This document shows, piece by piece, positions 20,211-31,560 of a stretch of DNA of 64,000 nucleotides. Position 1 is the first letter of the stretch, and every line of letters starts with the position of its first letter. A program made the translations under genes and the position numbers. The notes under the pieces were generated by a model. That model ran no database searches. It worked only from the letters and a program-made list of their open reading frames with translations, and was not told where the DNA came from. Origin of the DNA: Ctena decussata (lineage: Eukaryota; Mollusca; Bivalvia; Lucinida; Lucinidae); assembly GCA_963989385.1 (NCBI GenBank), contig OZ022506.1:4319415-4383414 (forward strand), in the 5' to 3' direction.

Positions 20211-20903
20211 CATTGCTTATATTTACATTCATTTCAATTAAATCTTTCATGAAAAATTTTATATAAGCGCTAAAATTGAAGCAGTAAAACATGTAAACGC
20301 AAGTTTTCTGCTAACAGCAGAACGGCATGCATGACGTCATGACGTTGCTGACGTCCAATCAGGTTGTACAATGCCATTGTTTATTTTACGTCACTGACGT
20401 CGCGTGTCTCAATGTAATTATTGGAATGTAAACTACATTACGTTCCAACGGTTTACTATAGGGCTTTTCAGTAAATACACCAAGAATGTAAATATTTAAG
20501 AATAGCCTCTAATTTTCAAGTGATACCTTTAACAAGTATAGCCAACTTTTGGACCCAGAAAGGGGTATGGAAAATCGGAAATTTTTAAGAAAAAGTCAGG
20601 GAATTTTAAAGCAGGGACGGCTGCAACCCTGGATGTTTACAAGAGACCAAAATGAGTGTTGCCAAGGATCCAGACAATTAACAATCAATAAGACATTTTC
20701 CTTGACACTGCAGCAACTAATGTACGAAGCCTTTATGACCATGGTTGTCGTACTTATCCAAAATATCCCGAAAATGCAAATGTTTAGTAATGGACTTTTC
20801 CGGCGATTCCCATTTATTTTTTAGGCGATGTTCTATGACTTGAAGGTGTATGGGTACATCTCAATATTTGTTTTTGCGTAGGAAAACAACTTTCAGAATA
20901 TGT

Positions 20904-20990
20904 GATGCGACACGGCAAACCAACAAAGTGGCATGTACGCTACGCGAAGACTAAGATCAGCCAGGGCATCCGCTCAGTTACATTTTGACT
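20904..20990. repeat. Degenerate GAGCCGCGA MITE fragment
   Basis: TGCGACACGGCAAACCAACA, GACTAAGATCAGCCAGGGC and ATCCGCTCAG match one arm of the MITE at 13057. The interval 20991-21420 has a weak module-like piece and no gene. Confidence 0.6.
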
Positions 20991-21423
20991 GGCGATCTTG
21001 GCATTCTTAAGAATAACAACTCAAGGGAGTTACTCTCCATAGGCCCTCAATATAGGGAGCCTAATTTAAAGAGTAACTACACTTCAGGAACTGACTGAAT
21101 CAGATCCCAAACCCTATCCCCAACATCAAAGGGAAAGATTGACAAAGACATCCCAACAAACAATAAATTACAAGTGATAAGCCGAGTCAGCAGCTCTTTC
21201 CCAAATAGATGGCAACTCAGCTATCTTTATTGAACTAAATAATTTAGACCAACAGACGGGTTACAACGGACTAAGCAAATTATATGAAAAACATTTAACA
21301 ATTATTTTTACCTATTTTCCATTTTTATGATAGAAGGATTAAACTGAGAACACAATAAATTAAACAGCACCGAACATAAAACAAATGCAACCGCAACAAA
21401 AGTACCGCCTTGGGACGGTCAGT

Positions 21424-22123
21424 AATAACTACTGGGGGGTTTAAACCGGTTTTACTGGGCCCAAACCTTCACCCTCACCCTCCGCTGCGGTGCACACAAT
21501 TAGTTGGTAGTTCGGTTCGTATGGAGGTCCCCTAACTCATCAGAGAGTCATCACGGTCAACAATTAAGATCAAGAAAAGACCGTGATGAAGCAAGGATGA
21601 GGACTCGACAGCCAAAACGTGTTGAGACACCCGGAGATCCCTGGGGCGTCAGCAACACCACTGGAGTACTGGAGCAAAAGAAGACCACCAGTTGAACCCC
21701 GGTGGGCCAAGAAACAGACAAACATCTTTTAGTTTGAAACAGAATTCAACATTAATTATGGATTCTGTCAAAGACTATGCCAGACGCTTGGCTAAGCAGG
21801 AGGAAGCTGAAGTTGACACACTATCTGAGTGAGTCAAATCGATAGCGTCTTTGGTAAACAGACGCATTTCTATTTTAAGCGCGACCATGGTTCGAGGTTA
21901 TAAAACTTGAGAATAATCTCAAACTCAAAAAAGCACACTGATTGGCTACTTCCGAGCATGTGCTCGGAAGTAGCCAATCAGTGTGCTTTATTTTGAGTTT
22001 GAGAATCTACTCAAGTTTTATAACCAAAGTTTTATAACTCCCGACTTTCCACAGCAGAGGAGGATCTTGGCCTTCAAAAACTGTATTGGATCCCTAAGTT
22101 ACATAAAGATCCATATAAGCAAC
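21424..22123 (+). pseudogene. Penelope-like element, 5' part
   Basis: The frame from 21759 reads MDSVKDYARRLAKQEEAEVD, then TLSE, a stop, and VKSIASLVNRRI, an N-terminal style I associate with Penelope-like retroelement proteins. After a palindromic insertion, 22060-22123 reads LGLQKLYWIPKLHKDPYKQR, the conserved YWxPKLHK region of their reverse transcriptase. The reading continues at 46482 (AGSAKCST...), 24.3 kb away. The element was split by a LINE and then by the giant foldback transposon. The family link is from recall of conserved motifs. Confidence 0.7.
21896..22025. mobile_element. 130-bp palindrome inside the Penelope-like element
   Basis: The arms start GGTTATAAAACTTGAG and include CTCAAACTCAAAAAAGCACA and CTGATTGGCTACTTCCGAGC, meeting at GCATGTGC near 21960. 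It interrupts the coding region, consistent with a small MITE. Confidence 0.75.
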
Positions 22124-22132
22124 GATCTATAG

Positions 22133-23290
22133 GGGAGAGGGAAAACGACAACAGGCCGCGCATGATCTGGCAGTGCGCATGCTCAACTATATACTATTAA
22201 TAGTTCGTTTAAATATAGCACATATCGACCGATCTATTTTTAAGTCGCTGCATCCAATAGACAATAATTATGACTGTGTGTGGATCACGCAAAAATTATC
22301 GTTGAAGAATTTGAATACGAAACATGTTCATCTTTTTTCGAAGTTCGATCAACAAAAATGTTGGCCTGTTTGATATATTTACCTGTAGATCTAATAAACA
22401 AAAACAATTGACATTGTTTAATATGTTTCAGTGGCCCTTTTACTGTATGCAAGTATTAGGGACGAGTCATTTATTATCAGGGTGGGGGCCGGGTACATTC
22501 AGGAGGGTATGTGTGTGTGTTTGTGAGGGGGGGGGGGGGGGGTTATTGGTTATCTACTGGAAGGGGAGGGGTGGAGTGTGTGGAGGGATAGGGGGATAGG
22601 TGGGGGGGGGAGCCTTGCATAATTTCTTTTTTAAATAAAGACAAATGGAAAAAAAATCCATTTGTCTTAATTTAAAAAAAATGTTAAACACTCCCCATTA
22701 CACCTACACTTTCAAATTAATTCTATTCTTTCAAATTTAAGATTTAAAAACGCTTACAAAGAAGAAAATACTAGAGTCGCTCTATTCCCCCTTTCCCACT
22801 CCCCCCGCCCCCTCCACCCCCCCCCCCCCCAAAAAAAATGATGTATCAGTAGGAAAATATACAATGAGTGGTCTTAAAAACATGTCGATCAGAGGATATG
22901 TTCTCAAGTAAATTTAACGCCTGCGTTTGTGACGGTTCCTTGTCATCAGTAAAAAACTGCTCTGGAATCTGGGGACTGCGCCCAACAACACCCTTAATGT
23001 TATTATCAGCTTTATAGAGCATTCAGCATCAGTTTCTTGGTGGACATTTGCAGAAAAAAATAACGAACTATTATTAACCTGTAACAATGAGAGAAATTTC
23101 TTTGTATTTTGTGCCCAAAAGTTTGATTGAGGTCTGTATATTATTAAGGTTCTTGAGGTCTTTCTTACATTAGGGTTGTGGGGGTTTATTGGGGGGGGAG
23201 GGGGTAGGATGGTTCATAAACTTTTTTGTCACCTATCTGGAGGGGGGGGGGTAAAAACCAAATTAAATGAAACTGGTAGGTGGCATGATT
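22133..23290 (+). repeat. Giant element: left unique arm
   Basis: This arm is the inverted counterpart of 43085-44391. Shared segments include ACAAAAATGTTGGCC, ATATTTACCTGTAGATCTAA, GTATTAGGGACGAGTC, a GT/G-run block and a hairpin of GACAAATGGA at about 22640. Near its inner edge are TGAGGTCTGTATA and AGGTTCTTGAGGTC phrases. A 91-codon frame at 22324-22599 runs into the G-rich block and is not supported. Confidence 0.85.
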
Positions 23291-26200
23291 TCCTATATGA
23301 CAAAAAAGGACCGTGATGCAGCTGTTGTTATAATTTCATGATTACAGCTGGAGCACGATCTCCTTTAGCCTAAAAACAGCTACAGCTTGGTCTCTGTTAG
23401 TGTTAACTACAGCACAGCTGCAGCACGCTCTCTATTTGTCATATTGGAAACCATAACAGCAGCTGGAGCATGGTCTCTGTTAAGTTTATAGGAAATCATG
23501 CTCCACCTGTTGTCATGAGAATATAACAACAGCTGGAGCATGGTCTCTGTCAAGTATATAGGAAATCATGCGCCACCTGTTGTCATGAGAGTATATCAAC
23601 AGCTGGAGCATGGTCTTTATTACGAATATAGGAAATCATGCTCCACCTGTTGTCATGAGAGTTTAACAACAGCTGGAGCATGGTCACTGTTAAGTGAATA
23701 GGAAATCATGCGCCACCTGTTGTCATGAGAGTATAACAACAGCTGGAGCATGGTCTTTGTTAAGTATATAGAAAATCCTGCTCCACCTGTTGTCATGAGA
23801 GTATAGCAACAGCTGGAGCATGGTCCCTGTTAAGGGAATAGGAAATCATGCGCCACCTGTTGTCATGAGAGTATAACAACATCTGGACTATGGTCTCTGT
23901 TAAGTGAATAGGAAATCATGCGCCACCTATTGTCATGAGAGTATAACAACAGATGGAGAATGGTCTTTGTTAATTATAAAGAAAATCCTTCTCCACCTGT
24001 TGTCATGAGAGTATAACAACAGCTGGAGTATGGTCTCTCTTATGTATATAGAAAATCCTGCTCCACCTGTTGTCATGAGAGTATAACAACAGCTGGAGCA
24101 TGGTCCTTGTTAAGTGAATAGGAAATCATGCGCCACCTGTTGTCATTAGAGTATAACAACAGCTGGAGCATGGTCTCTGTTAAGTGAATAGGAAATCATG
24201 CGCCACCTGTTGTCCCGAGAGTATAACAACAGCTGGAGCATGGTCTTTGTTAAGTATATAGAAAATCCTGCTCCACCTGTTGTCATGAGAGTATAGCAAC
24301 AGCTGGAGTATGGTCTCTCTTATGTATATAGGAAATCATGCTCCAACTGTTGTCATGAGAGTATAACAACAGCGGTAGCATGGTCCCTGTTAAGTGAATA
24401 GGAAATCATGCGCCACCTGTTGTCATGAGAGTATAACAACAGCTGGAGCATGGTCTCTGTGAAGTGAATGGGAAATCATGCGCCACCTGTTGTCATGAGA
24501 GTAAAACAACATCTGGAGCATGATCTCTGTTAAGTATATAGGTAATCATGCTCCACCTGTTGTCATGAGAGTATAACATCATCTGGAGCATGGACTTTGT
24601 TAATTAAATAGGAAATCATGCGCCACCTGTTGTCATGAGAGTATAACAACAGCTGGAGCATGGTTTCTGTTATGTTAATAGAAAATCATGCTCCACCTGT
24701 TGTCATGAGAGTATAACAACAGCTGGAGCATGGTCTCTGTTTAGTGAATAGGAAATCATACGCCACCTGTTGGCATGAGAGTATAACAAAAGGTGGAGCA
24801 TGGTCTTTGTTAAGAATATAGGAAATCATGCTCCACCTGTTGTCATGAGAGTATAACAACAGCTGGAGCATGGTCTATGTTAAGTGAATAGGAAATCATG
24901 CGCCACCTGTTGTCATGAGAGTATAACAACAGCTGAACAATGGTCTTTGTTAAGTATATAGAAAATCCTGCTCCACCTGTTGTCCTGAGAATATAGCAAC
25001 AGCCTGAATATGGTCTCTCTTATGTATATAGGAAATCATGCTCCACCTGTTGTCATGAGAGTATAACAACAGCTGGAGCATGGTCTCTGTTAAGTGAATA
25101 GGAAATCATGCGCCACCTGTTGTCATGAGAGTATAACAACAGCTGGAGCATGGTCTTTGTTAAGTATATAGAAAATCCTGCTCCACCTGTTGTCCTGAGA
25201 ATATAGCAACAGCCTGAATATGGTCTCTCTTATGTATATAGGAAATCATGCTCCACCTGTTGTCATGAGAGTATAACAACAGCTGGAGCATGGTCTCTGT
25301 TTAGTAAACAGGAAATCCTGCTCCACCTGTTGTAATGAGAGTAAAACAACAGCTGGAGCGTGGTCTCTGTTAAGTATATAGGAAATTATGCTCCTTCTGT
25401 TGTCATGAGAGTATAACAACACCTGGAGCATGGTCTTTGTTAAATATATAGAAAATCCAGCTCCCCCTGTTGTCATGACAAAATAAGAATAACTGGAGCA
25501 TGGTCTCCGTTAAGTATATAGGAAATCCTGCTCCACCTGTTATCATGTGTGTACACCAACAGCTGGAGCATGGTCCCTGTAAAGTATATGCGAGTTGTCA
25601 TGAGAATATAACAACAGCTGGAGCTTGGTCTTTGTTTAGTATATAGGAAATCCAGCTCCGCTTGTTGTCATGAGAGTATAACAACACCTGGAGCATGGTC
25701 TCTGTTTTTATATAGGAAATCCTGCTACACCTGTTGTCATCAGAGTATAGCAACAGCTGGAGCATGGCCTCTGTTCAGTATATAGGAAATCATGCTCCAC
25801 CTGTTGCCCTGAGAATATAAAAACAGCTTGAGCATTGTCTCTGTTAAGTATATAGGAAACCATGCTCCACCTGTTGTTATCAGATTGTAACAACAAATGG
25901 AGCATGGTCTCTGTTGATACCATGGAAAACCATGCTTCTCCTATTGTCATCAGATAATAACAGCTTGAGCATTGTCTCGGATAGTAATATAAGAAATCAT
26001 GCTCCTTCTGTTGTCATCACAATATAACAACAGCTGGAGCGTGGTCTCTATTAGAACTATAGGGAAAGCATGCTCCTCCTCTTGTCATCAGATGATACCA
26101 TCAGCTGTAGCATGGTCTCTGTAAGTACTTTAAGAAACCATGCTTCTCTGGTTATCATCAGATTATAACAACACATGCAGCGTGGTCTGTGTACGTGTTA

Positions 26201-27717
26201 TATGAAACCATGCTCGTCCTGTTGTCATCAGATTTTAACAACAGCTGAAGCGTGGTCTGTGTAAGTACAATAGGAAACCATGCTCCCCCTGTTGCCATCA
26301 GACTATAACAACAGCTGCAGCATGGTCTCTGTTAGTACTGTACGAAACAAATCTCCCCCGATGTCATCAGATTATAACAATAGCTGGAGCATGGTCTCAA
26401 ATAAATCTAGAATTAACCTCATTTCTCCTGTTGTCATCAGGTTATTACATCAGCAGGAGCACGGTCTCTGTTGGTACTGTAGGAAACTATGCTCCTTCTG
26501 TTGTCATCAGATTATAACAACAGCTGGAGCATTACCTCTGCAAGTACTGTAGGTATACATGCTCCACCTGTTGTCATCAGATTATAACAATAAGTGGAGC
26601 ATGGTCTCTGTTAGCACTACAGAAAACCATGCTTCTCCTGTTGTCATCAGATTGTAATAACAGCTGGAGCATGGGATCTGATAGTACTATAAGAAATCAT
26701 GTTCCTCCTGTTATCATCACAATATGATAACAGCTGGAGCATGGTCTCTGAAAGTACTATAGGATACCATTCTCCTCCTGTTGTCATCAGATGATACCAT
26801 CAGCTGTAGCATGGTCTACGTAAGTACTTTAAGAAACCATGCTTCTCCTGTTGTCATCAGAGTATTACAACAGTCTGTAAGTATTATAAGAAACCATGCT
26901 CTTTCTGTTTTCATCAGATTATAACAATAGCTGGAGCGTGCTCTCGATTAGTACCATAAAGTTCAGAAATAAGACAAAACACAGGTTTTCACGTTCGACT
27001 TTCGTCTTCTTCAGAAACTAGACTGTATTTGTAAAACAATTAACGTCACGTCCGTTAGTACCATAGGAAACGATGCTCCTCCTGTTGTCATCATATTAAA
27101 ACATCAGCTGAAGAAGGTCTCTGTTAGTACTATAGGAAAGTAAAAAGATAGGCAATGATCAGAAATTAATACAATCAAATCCCACATTCCGCTTTCAAAA
27201 CCAATAGGGAAAGAAGCACATACACACACAGATTGTCACAAGTTTACCAAAGACATGCACAGTTAACCGAAGCAGCTCTGATAGAACTAAAGGAAATCAT
27301 GCTCCTCCTGTTGTCATCAGGTTATAACAGAAGCTGGAGCATGGTCTATGTTAGTACTTCAGGAAGCCATTCTCCTTCTGTTATCATCAGATTATTACAA
27401 CGGCTGGAGCGTGGTCTCTATAAGTACCATACCTGATGTTATCAGATGATAACAAAAGCTGAAATCACGGTCTTTGTTAGAACTATAGGAAACCATGCTC
27501 CTCCTATTGTCATCAGATTATAACATGGTCTTTGATAGTACTGTAGGAAACCATGATCCTCTTGTTGTCCTCAGATTATAACAACAGCTTGAGTATGGTC
27601 TCTGTTAGTACGATAGGTAACTATGCTCCACCTGCTGTCATCAGATTATAACAACAGATGGAGCATGGTCTCTGTACGTACTATAGGAAACCATGCTCCT
27701 CCTGTTGTCATGACATG
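23290..27717 (+). repeat. Giant element: left array of 70-bp hairpin units
   Basis: About 60 units follow each other with a period of 70 bp (for example AGCTGGAGCA at 23531, 23601 and 23671). Each unit is an imperfect hairpin. AACAACAGCTGGAGCATGG forms one arm and CATGCTCCACCTGTTGTCAT the other, around a 24-nt AT-rich middle. The outer units carry GTTAAGTATATAGGAAATC; those nearer the loop (after about 25900) carry TTAGTACTATAGGAAACC. Two short foreign insertions sit at about 26955-27058 and 27140-27292. Frames through the array are by-products of the 70-bp period. Confidence 0.95.
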
Positions 27718-28180
27718 ATACATGATGTAGATACATCCGGTGAAGCTCTACAAAAAGCAGTGGTGCATATTGAGCCATGACATATAATTCACGGATCATT
27801 GAAAAGAGGCAAAATATTCACTTGTGTCGTTTAGCTCAGTTTCTAAGTAATAAAAAGGGACTGAGTCTTTAAACTTGCTCCATTGGTACATCTTGAGAAG
27901 ATCTACTGAATGCAGTGATGCATAATGGGCCATGACGTATATTTTACAGATCATTGAACATAGAATAAAATATTCACCTGTTGCGTTTAGCTCAGTTTTT
28001 AAGTAACCAAAAGGAGTAGAGTCTCATACTTGCTCCATAAGTAGATCCGATAAAGATCTACTGCATGCAGTGACGCCTATCGGGCCATGACCTATATTTC
28101 ATGTATCATTGAACATAGAAAAATATTCACCTTTTGCATGTAGCTCACGTTCATACTTGCTATATATAAACATCTACTGA
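27718..28180. repeat. Loop: degenerate tandem units of about 150 bp
   Basis: Three units share GATCTACTG, GCAGTGATGCATA, TGGGCCATGAC, ATCATTGAACATAGA, AAATATTCACCT and GTTTAGCTCAGTTT in this order. No gene. Confidence 0.6.
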
Positions 28181-29096
28181 AAGCAGTGACTTTATTTCAT
28201 GGCCCAGTTATTGAAACTGTTTGATGTATGAACATTTATGCTAGTAATAAGTCAGTATGATCCGTTGTTTGACCACAAACAAAATGTAGGCCATAGTGAC
28301 CCATATTTCAAGGTTCTGTTATTTGCCTTATATCTTGAAGTTTATGTATGAAGATGATTGCTTTGAATAATTACTCAGTATGACCCGATGTTTGACATCA
28401 GAATGAAGGTATGTCACAGTGACCTATATTTATGGTCCAGTGAGTTGGCCGCATATTTCTAACACTATTTCATGGATTTACCTTTTACTTGGGCTAGTGG
28501 TTTGGGCTTAACACTGTGAGTGACCTCATACAATATGTTGGTCAGTGTGACCTATATTTCATGGGACAGTAATTTTGCCTCATATTTCTATCACTATTTT
28601 ATCAGTTTCCATCATACTTGAGGTAAACGGTTTGGGTTGACACTGTGAGCGACCTCATATTAAATGTAGGTCAGTGTGACCTATATTTCATGATCGAGTG
28701 AGTTTACTTCATATTTCTAATACTATTTCTTAATTAAATGGTTTGGGCTACTGTGAGTGACCTTATACTAATTGTAGGCCATAGTCCAGTGAATTTGTCT
28801 CACATTTTTAACGCTATTATATGGATTTGCATTTCACTTGGGTTAATGGTTTGGGCTGACACTATGAGTTACCTCATACTAATTATAGATCTGTGTGAAC
28901 TATATTTCATGGGCCAGTGATTTTAGCCAACATCTAAAAAAACACTATTTCATGAATTGCATTAAGTTAGGGTTAATGGTTTGGGCCGATTTTGTGAGTT
29001 ACCTCATACTAACTGTAGGTCAGTGGGGTCTATATTTCATGACCCAGTTATTTTAGTCAATATCTCGAACATTATTTTATGGATTTACACCATACC
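28181..29096. repeat. Loop: degenerate tandem units of about 150 bp, second family
   Basis: Five to six units repeat the order TGACCTATATTTCATGG, TTTTGCCTCATATTTC, AACACTATTTCATGGATTT, ACTTGGGTTAATGG, TTTGGGCTGACACTGTGAG and ACCTCATACTAAATGTAGG. They are related to 2110-2375 and 53940-54205. The array resumes at 29804-29890 after an insertion. Confidence 0.65.
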
Positions 29097-29803
29097 GGCG
29101 CAGAACATTTGAGCGGATTGACAGGGCATTTTAGTGGAAAAAATGGACGTTTGAGCGGCAAAAAAGTGGATATTTGAGCAAACGGAAAATAACCCTTTTG
29201 AGCTGATTACCTGAATTACTCTGACGCTTTGTCTTGTGCCCTTTCCGTTAGCCAGTCAGAAAATGTCCTTTTAAGTATTCAAGTTAACCTAAGCCTATCG
29301 AAAGTCTTAGGCTTATATCTTCTGCCGCATTTTCTGTTGGCGACGTGGTCATCTTGGTCATGAGAATGTTCGTGTTCAGGGGAAAATGACTGTGGTACAT
29401 GTGCTATCTGTGCTCATGCGAGCCTTACATTTCTCTTTAGTGCAGCGCCATGAAAGATAACCACTTTTTAAGGAACTATCTAGTCTGTATCTCAATCACT
29501 TTTAAAGGAACTATCTAGACTGTATCTCAATCAATCACAGATCACGATTTGTATCTACAACAATAATATCCATCATCGAACTCCTACAAAAAAAACAACA
29601 ACCCTGGCTGCATGGGTAAAATATTCATTTCCATTGAAAATCAAACTAACTAAACATTTAAACGGAAAAGGTTTGCATGTGAATACCGTTCACCTGCAAA
29701 ACTTACGTGTAAATTCAAATGGATTTCGCTAAACTGTCCATCTTAAATCCGCTCAAATGTCTAAAGTAGGGTTCTGATTTTCAGCTCAAATAACCGTCGC
29801 ATC
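29097..29803. mobile_element. Insertion inside the loop satellite, about 707 bp
   Basis: The satellite phrase ACACCATAC...CATCATACTTTG is split by sequence that starts CGGCGCAGAACATTTGAGCG and ends with an inverted partner (CCGCTCAAATG, then GCTCAAATAACCGTCG). The ends are only partly complementary, so this is a probable nonautonomous DNA element of unknown class. Confidence 0.5.
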
Positions 29804-30002
29804 ATACTTTGATTAATAATTTTGGCTGACACTGTGAGTTATTCGTAATAATTGTGCATCGGTGTTACCTATATTTTATGGTTTAGCGATTTAGCCATTT
29901 CGCTGTCAAGCCATTTTTCAGTTGTCTGCCAAATTTTCATCTCGTCGAGCTCGTTGATAATCATTGGTTACTCTGTCTGATGTTAATAGTACGGTGCAAC
30001 TT

Positions 30003-30092
30003 ATGTGGTCGAGTGGCCAGAGCGACTCGGTTTTAGTGCAGAAAGTCGCATGAAGATCGTGAGTTCGAACCCGAGCTTGGCCATCCGACAAC
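30003..30092 (+). mobile_element. tRNA-like SINE head, family 4
   Basis: TGGTCGAGTGGCCAGAGCG resembles a Leu/Ser-type box A and GAGTTCGAACCC a box B, about 40 nt apart. No intact acceptor stem is evident, so I call it SINE-derived rather than a tRNA gene. Confidence 0.45.
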
Positions 30093-30263
30093 TCGAAAAC
30101 TGTCTCGGTCAATCCAGCAGAAAATGAAGCGGGAGATATTTCAACAGAAAACTATTATTCTAAATATAAAAATATCTTACATCACAGTCCCCAAATACCC
30201 CGATTTTAGCAAGAAATACTTTTTTAAGAACTAGACCTACACTGATGCCTGTAGTATAAAGGG

Positions 30264-30365
30264 GACCCGATAGCTCAGAAGGTTAAGCGATGACCTGCTG
30301 ATCCAGCGGTCCCGGGTTCGAGTCCCGCTGGAGGAGGGAATCGTTTCAATCGTAAACGGGGCGAC
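30264..30365 (+). mobile_element. tRNA-derived SINE, family 3
   Basis: Box A TAGCTCAGAAGG (30271-30282) and box B GGTTCGAGTCC (30315-30325) are followed by TTTCAATCGTAAACGGGG, as in the copy at 16929. Confidence 0.6.
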
Positions 30366-31434
30366 AAAAATTGCTGTTAGCCATATAAGATTGTAATTGC
30401 TATTGTCAGTTGACTATTAACAGCCATTTACACGTAAAATTACATTTACCAGTTAAATGGTAACAGCGTTTTAGACCAAAAGTAGCTATTGCCAGTCAAC
30501 TGGTAAAAACATAAACAACCTTTAGACTAAACGTTATTGCCAGTTAGGTTTAAGTTGTCACCGAAGGGTAAAATTCTGCTTATGATTTTGTCACCCCATT
30601 TTCACGTACAAGCATAGCTCCTTCAACAATTTAATGCGTTTTAAGCCCTTTAGCTTCTGTTACATTCACAAATATTTTATCGGCACACTGCTGCTGTTGG
30701 TTTAAAAAATATTTTATTTGAAACTGAGATACATAAAGTAAATACAGATACAAGTACATGTAAATGAAATCAGTACAGATAGAATTCAGAAGAAAGTCAT
30801 ACGACTTATATGAAGCTGTATCCTATGTTCTAATTGATCGTATAACAAGTATATAGTCATTTAAACTTTGAGGCTTGCTAAAACTGACATAAGATCAGGT
30901 CTAAACAAAGATGTCTGGAATAGTAATGTAACATATGATCAGGTATTTAGAGAGTAAGATACTTTAGAGAGATGGCAGTAAAGTTATACAAAAATATACA
31001 ACATAGTAGCAGGTAAGTGATAGGTAGGAGGGCTCCACGGGGAGTGGAATATGAGGCTTGCTATCAATTAGCATTTTTATAAATACATGTATAAAGGTAC
31101 ATGTTTGTGTACAGCAGTCGAGGCACAGTGGTTTTAAAGACCTTTACTGAAAGCCAGCATGCTTTGTAGTAAATAGGTGTTAATAATATCGCCATACAAT
31201 CCATAATGACCATGATTTGCACCTTATCAGTTGTACAGCTGGACACTCAGTAGGCTGACCAGATGTGTTTCTGACTATCATTTCCTTCAACAAGTAAGTT
31301 CCTTTAGGGGATCAGGACAGTTACATATTATAATTTAGGCTGTAGTTTGTACTGAATGATGACACGGAAGAAAGAAGAAAACAAAAAGAAACTATGTGCA
31401 GAAACAAACTTTGTGTCGACTGTAGACTGTACAG
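30366..31434. other. Loop sequence without a gene
   Basis: On the minus strand, part of 30700-31260 resembles the 3' untranslated end of the LINE at 31561: CCCGTGGAGC near 31035 and a TTTAAACC end near 30700. It could be an old inverted LINE tail. No supported coding sequence. Confidence 0.3.
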
Positions 31435-31560
31435 CCAAAAAAACATTTTCCAATCAAGCAAATTCATACTTTAGTCAGATTTCAGCATCTAAATTCCATC
31501 AGCAATTATGTAAACCAACATTTGACAAAATTTGACTCTGAGTTGATCTGTTTACATAAC

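Noticed and set aside
21424..22123. Hammerhead ribozyme expected in Penelope-like elements
   Set aside because: I searched by eye for CTGATGA followed by GAAA with flanking stems and found none.
24686..25950. Open frames with repeated HDNR and CCYTLMTTGGA peptides in the arrays
   Set aside because: They arise from the 70-bp period on both strands and differ between neighbouring units; no gene signals.
23290..27717. Regular repeats resembling a CRISPR array
   Set aside because: The 70-bp units are contiguous with no unique spacers, the context is eukaryotic, and the array has an inverted partner at 37085-43085.
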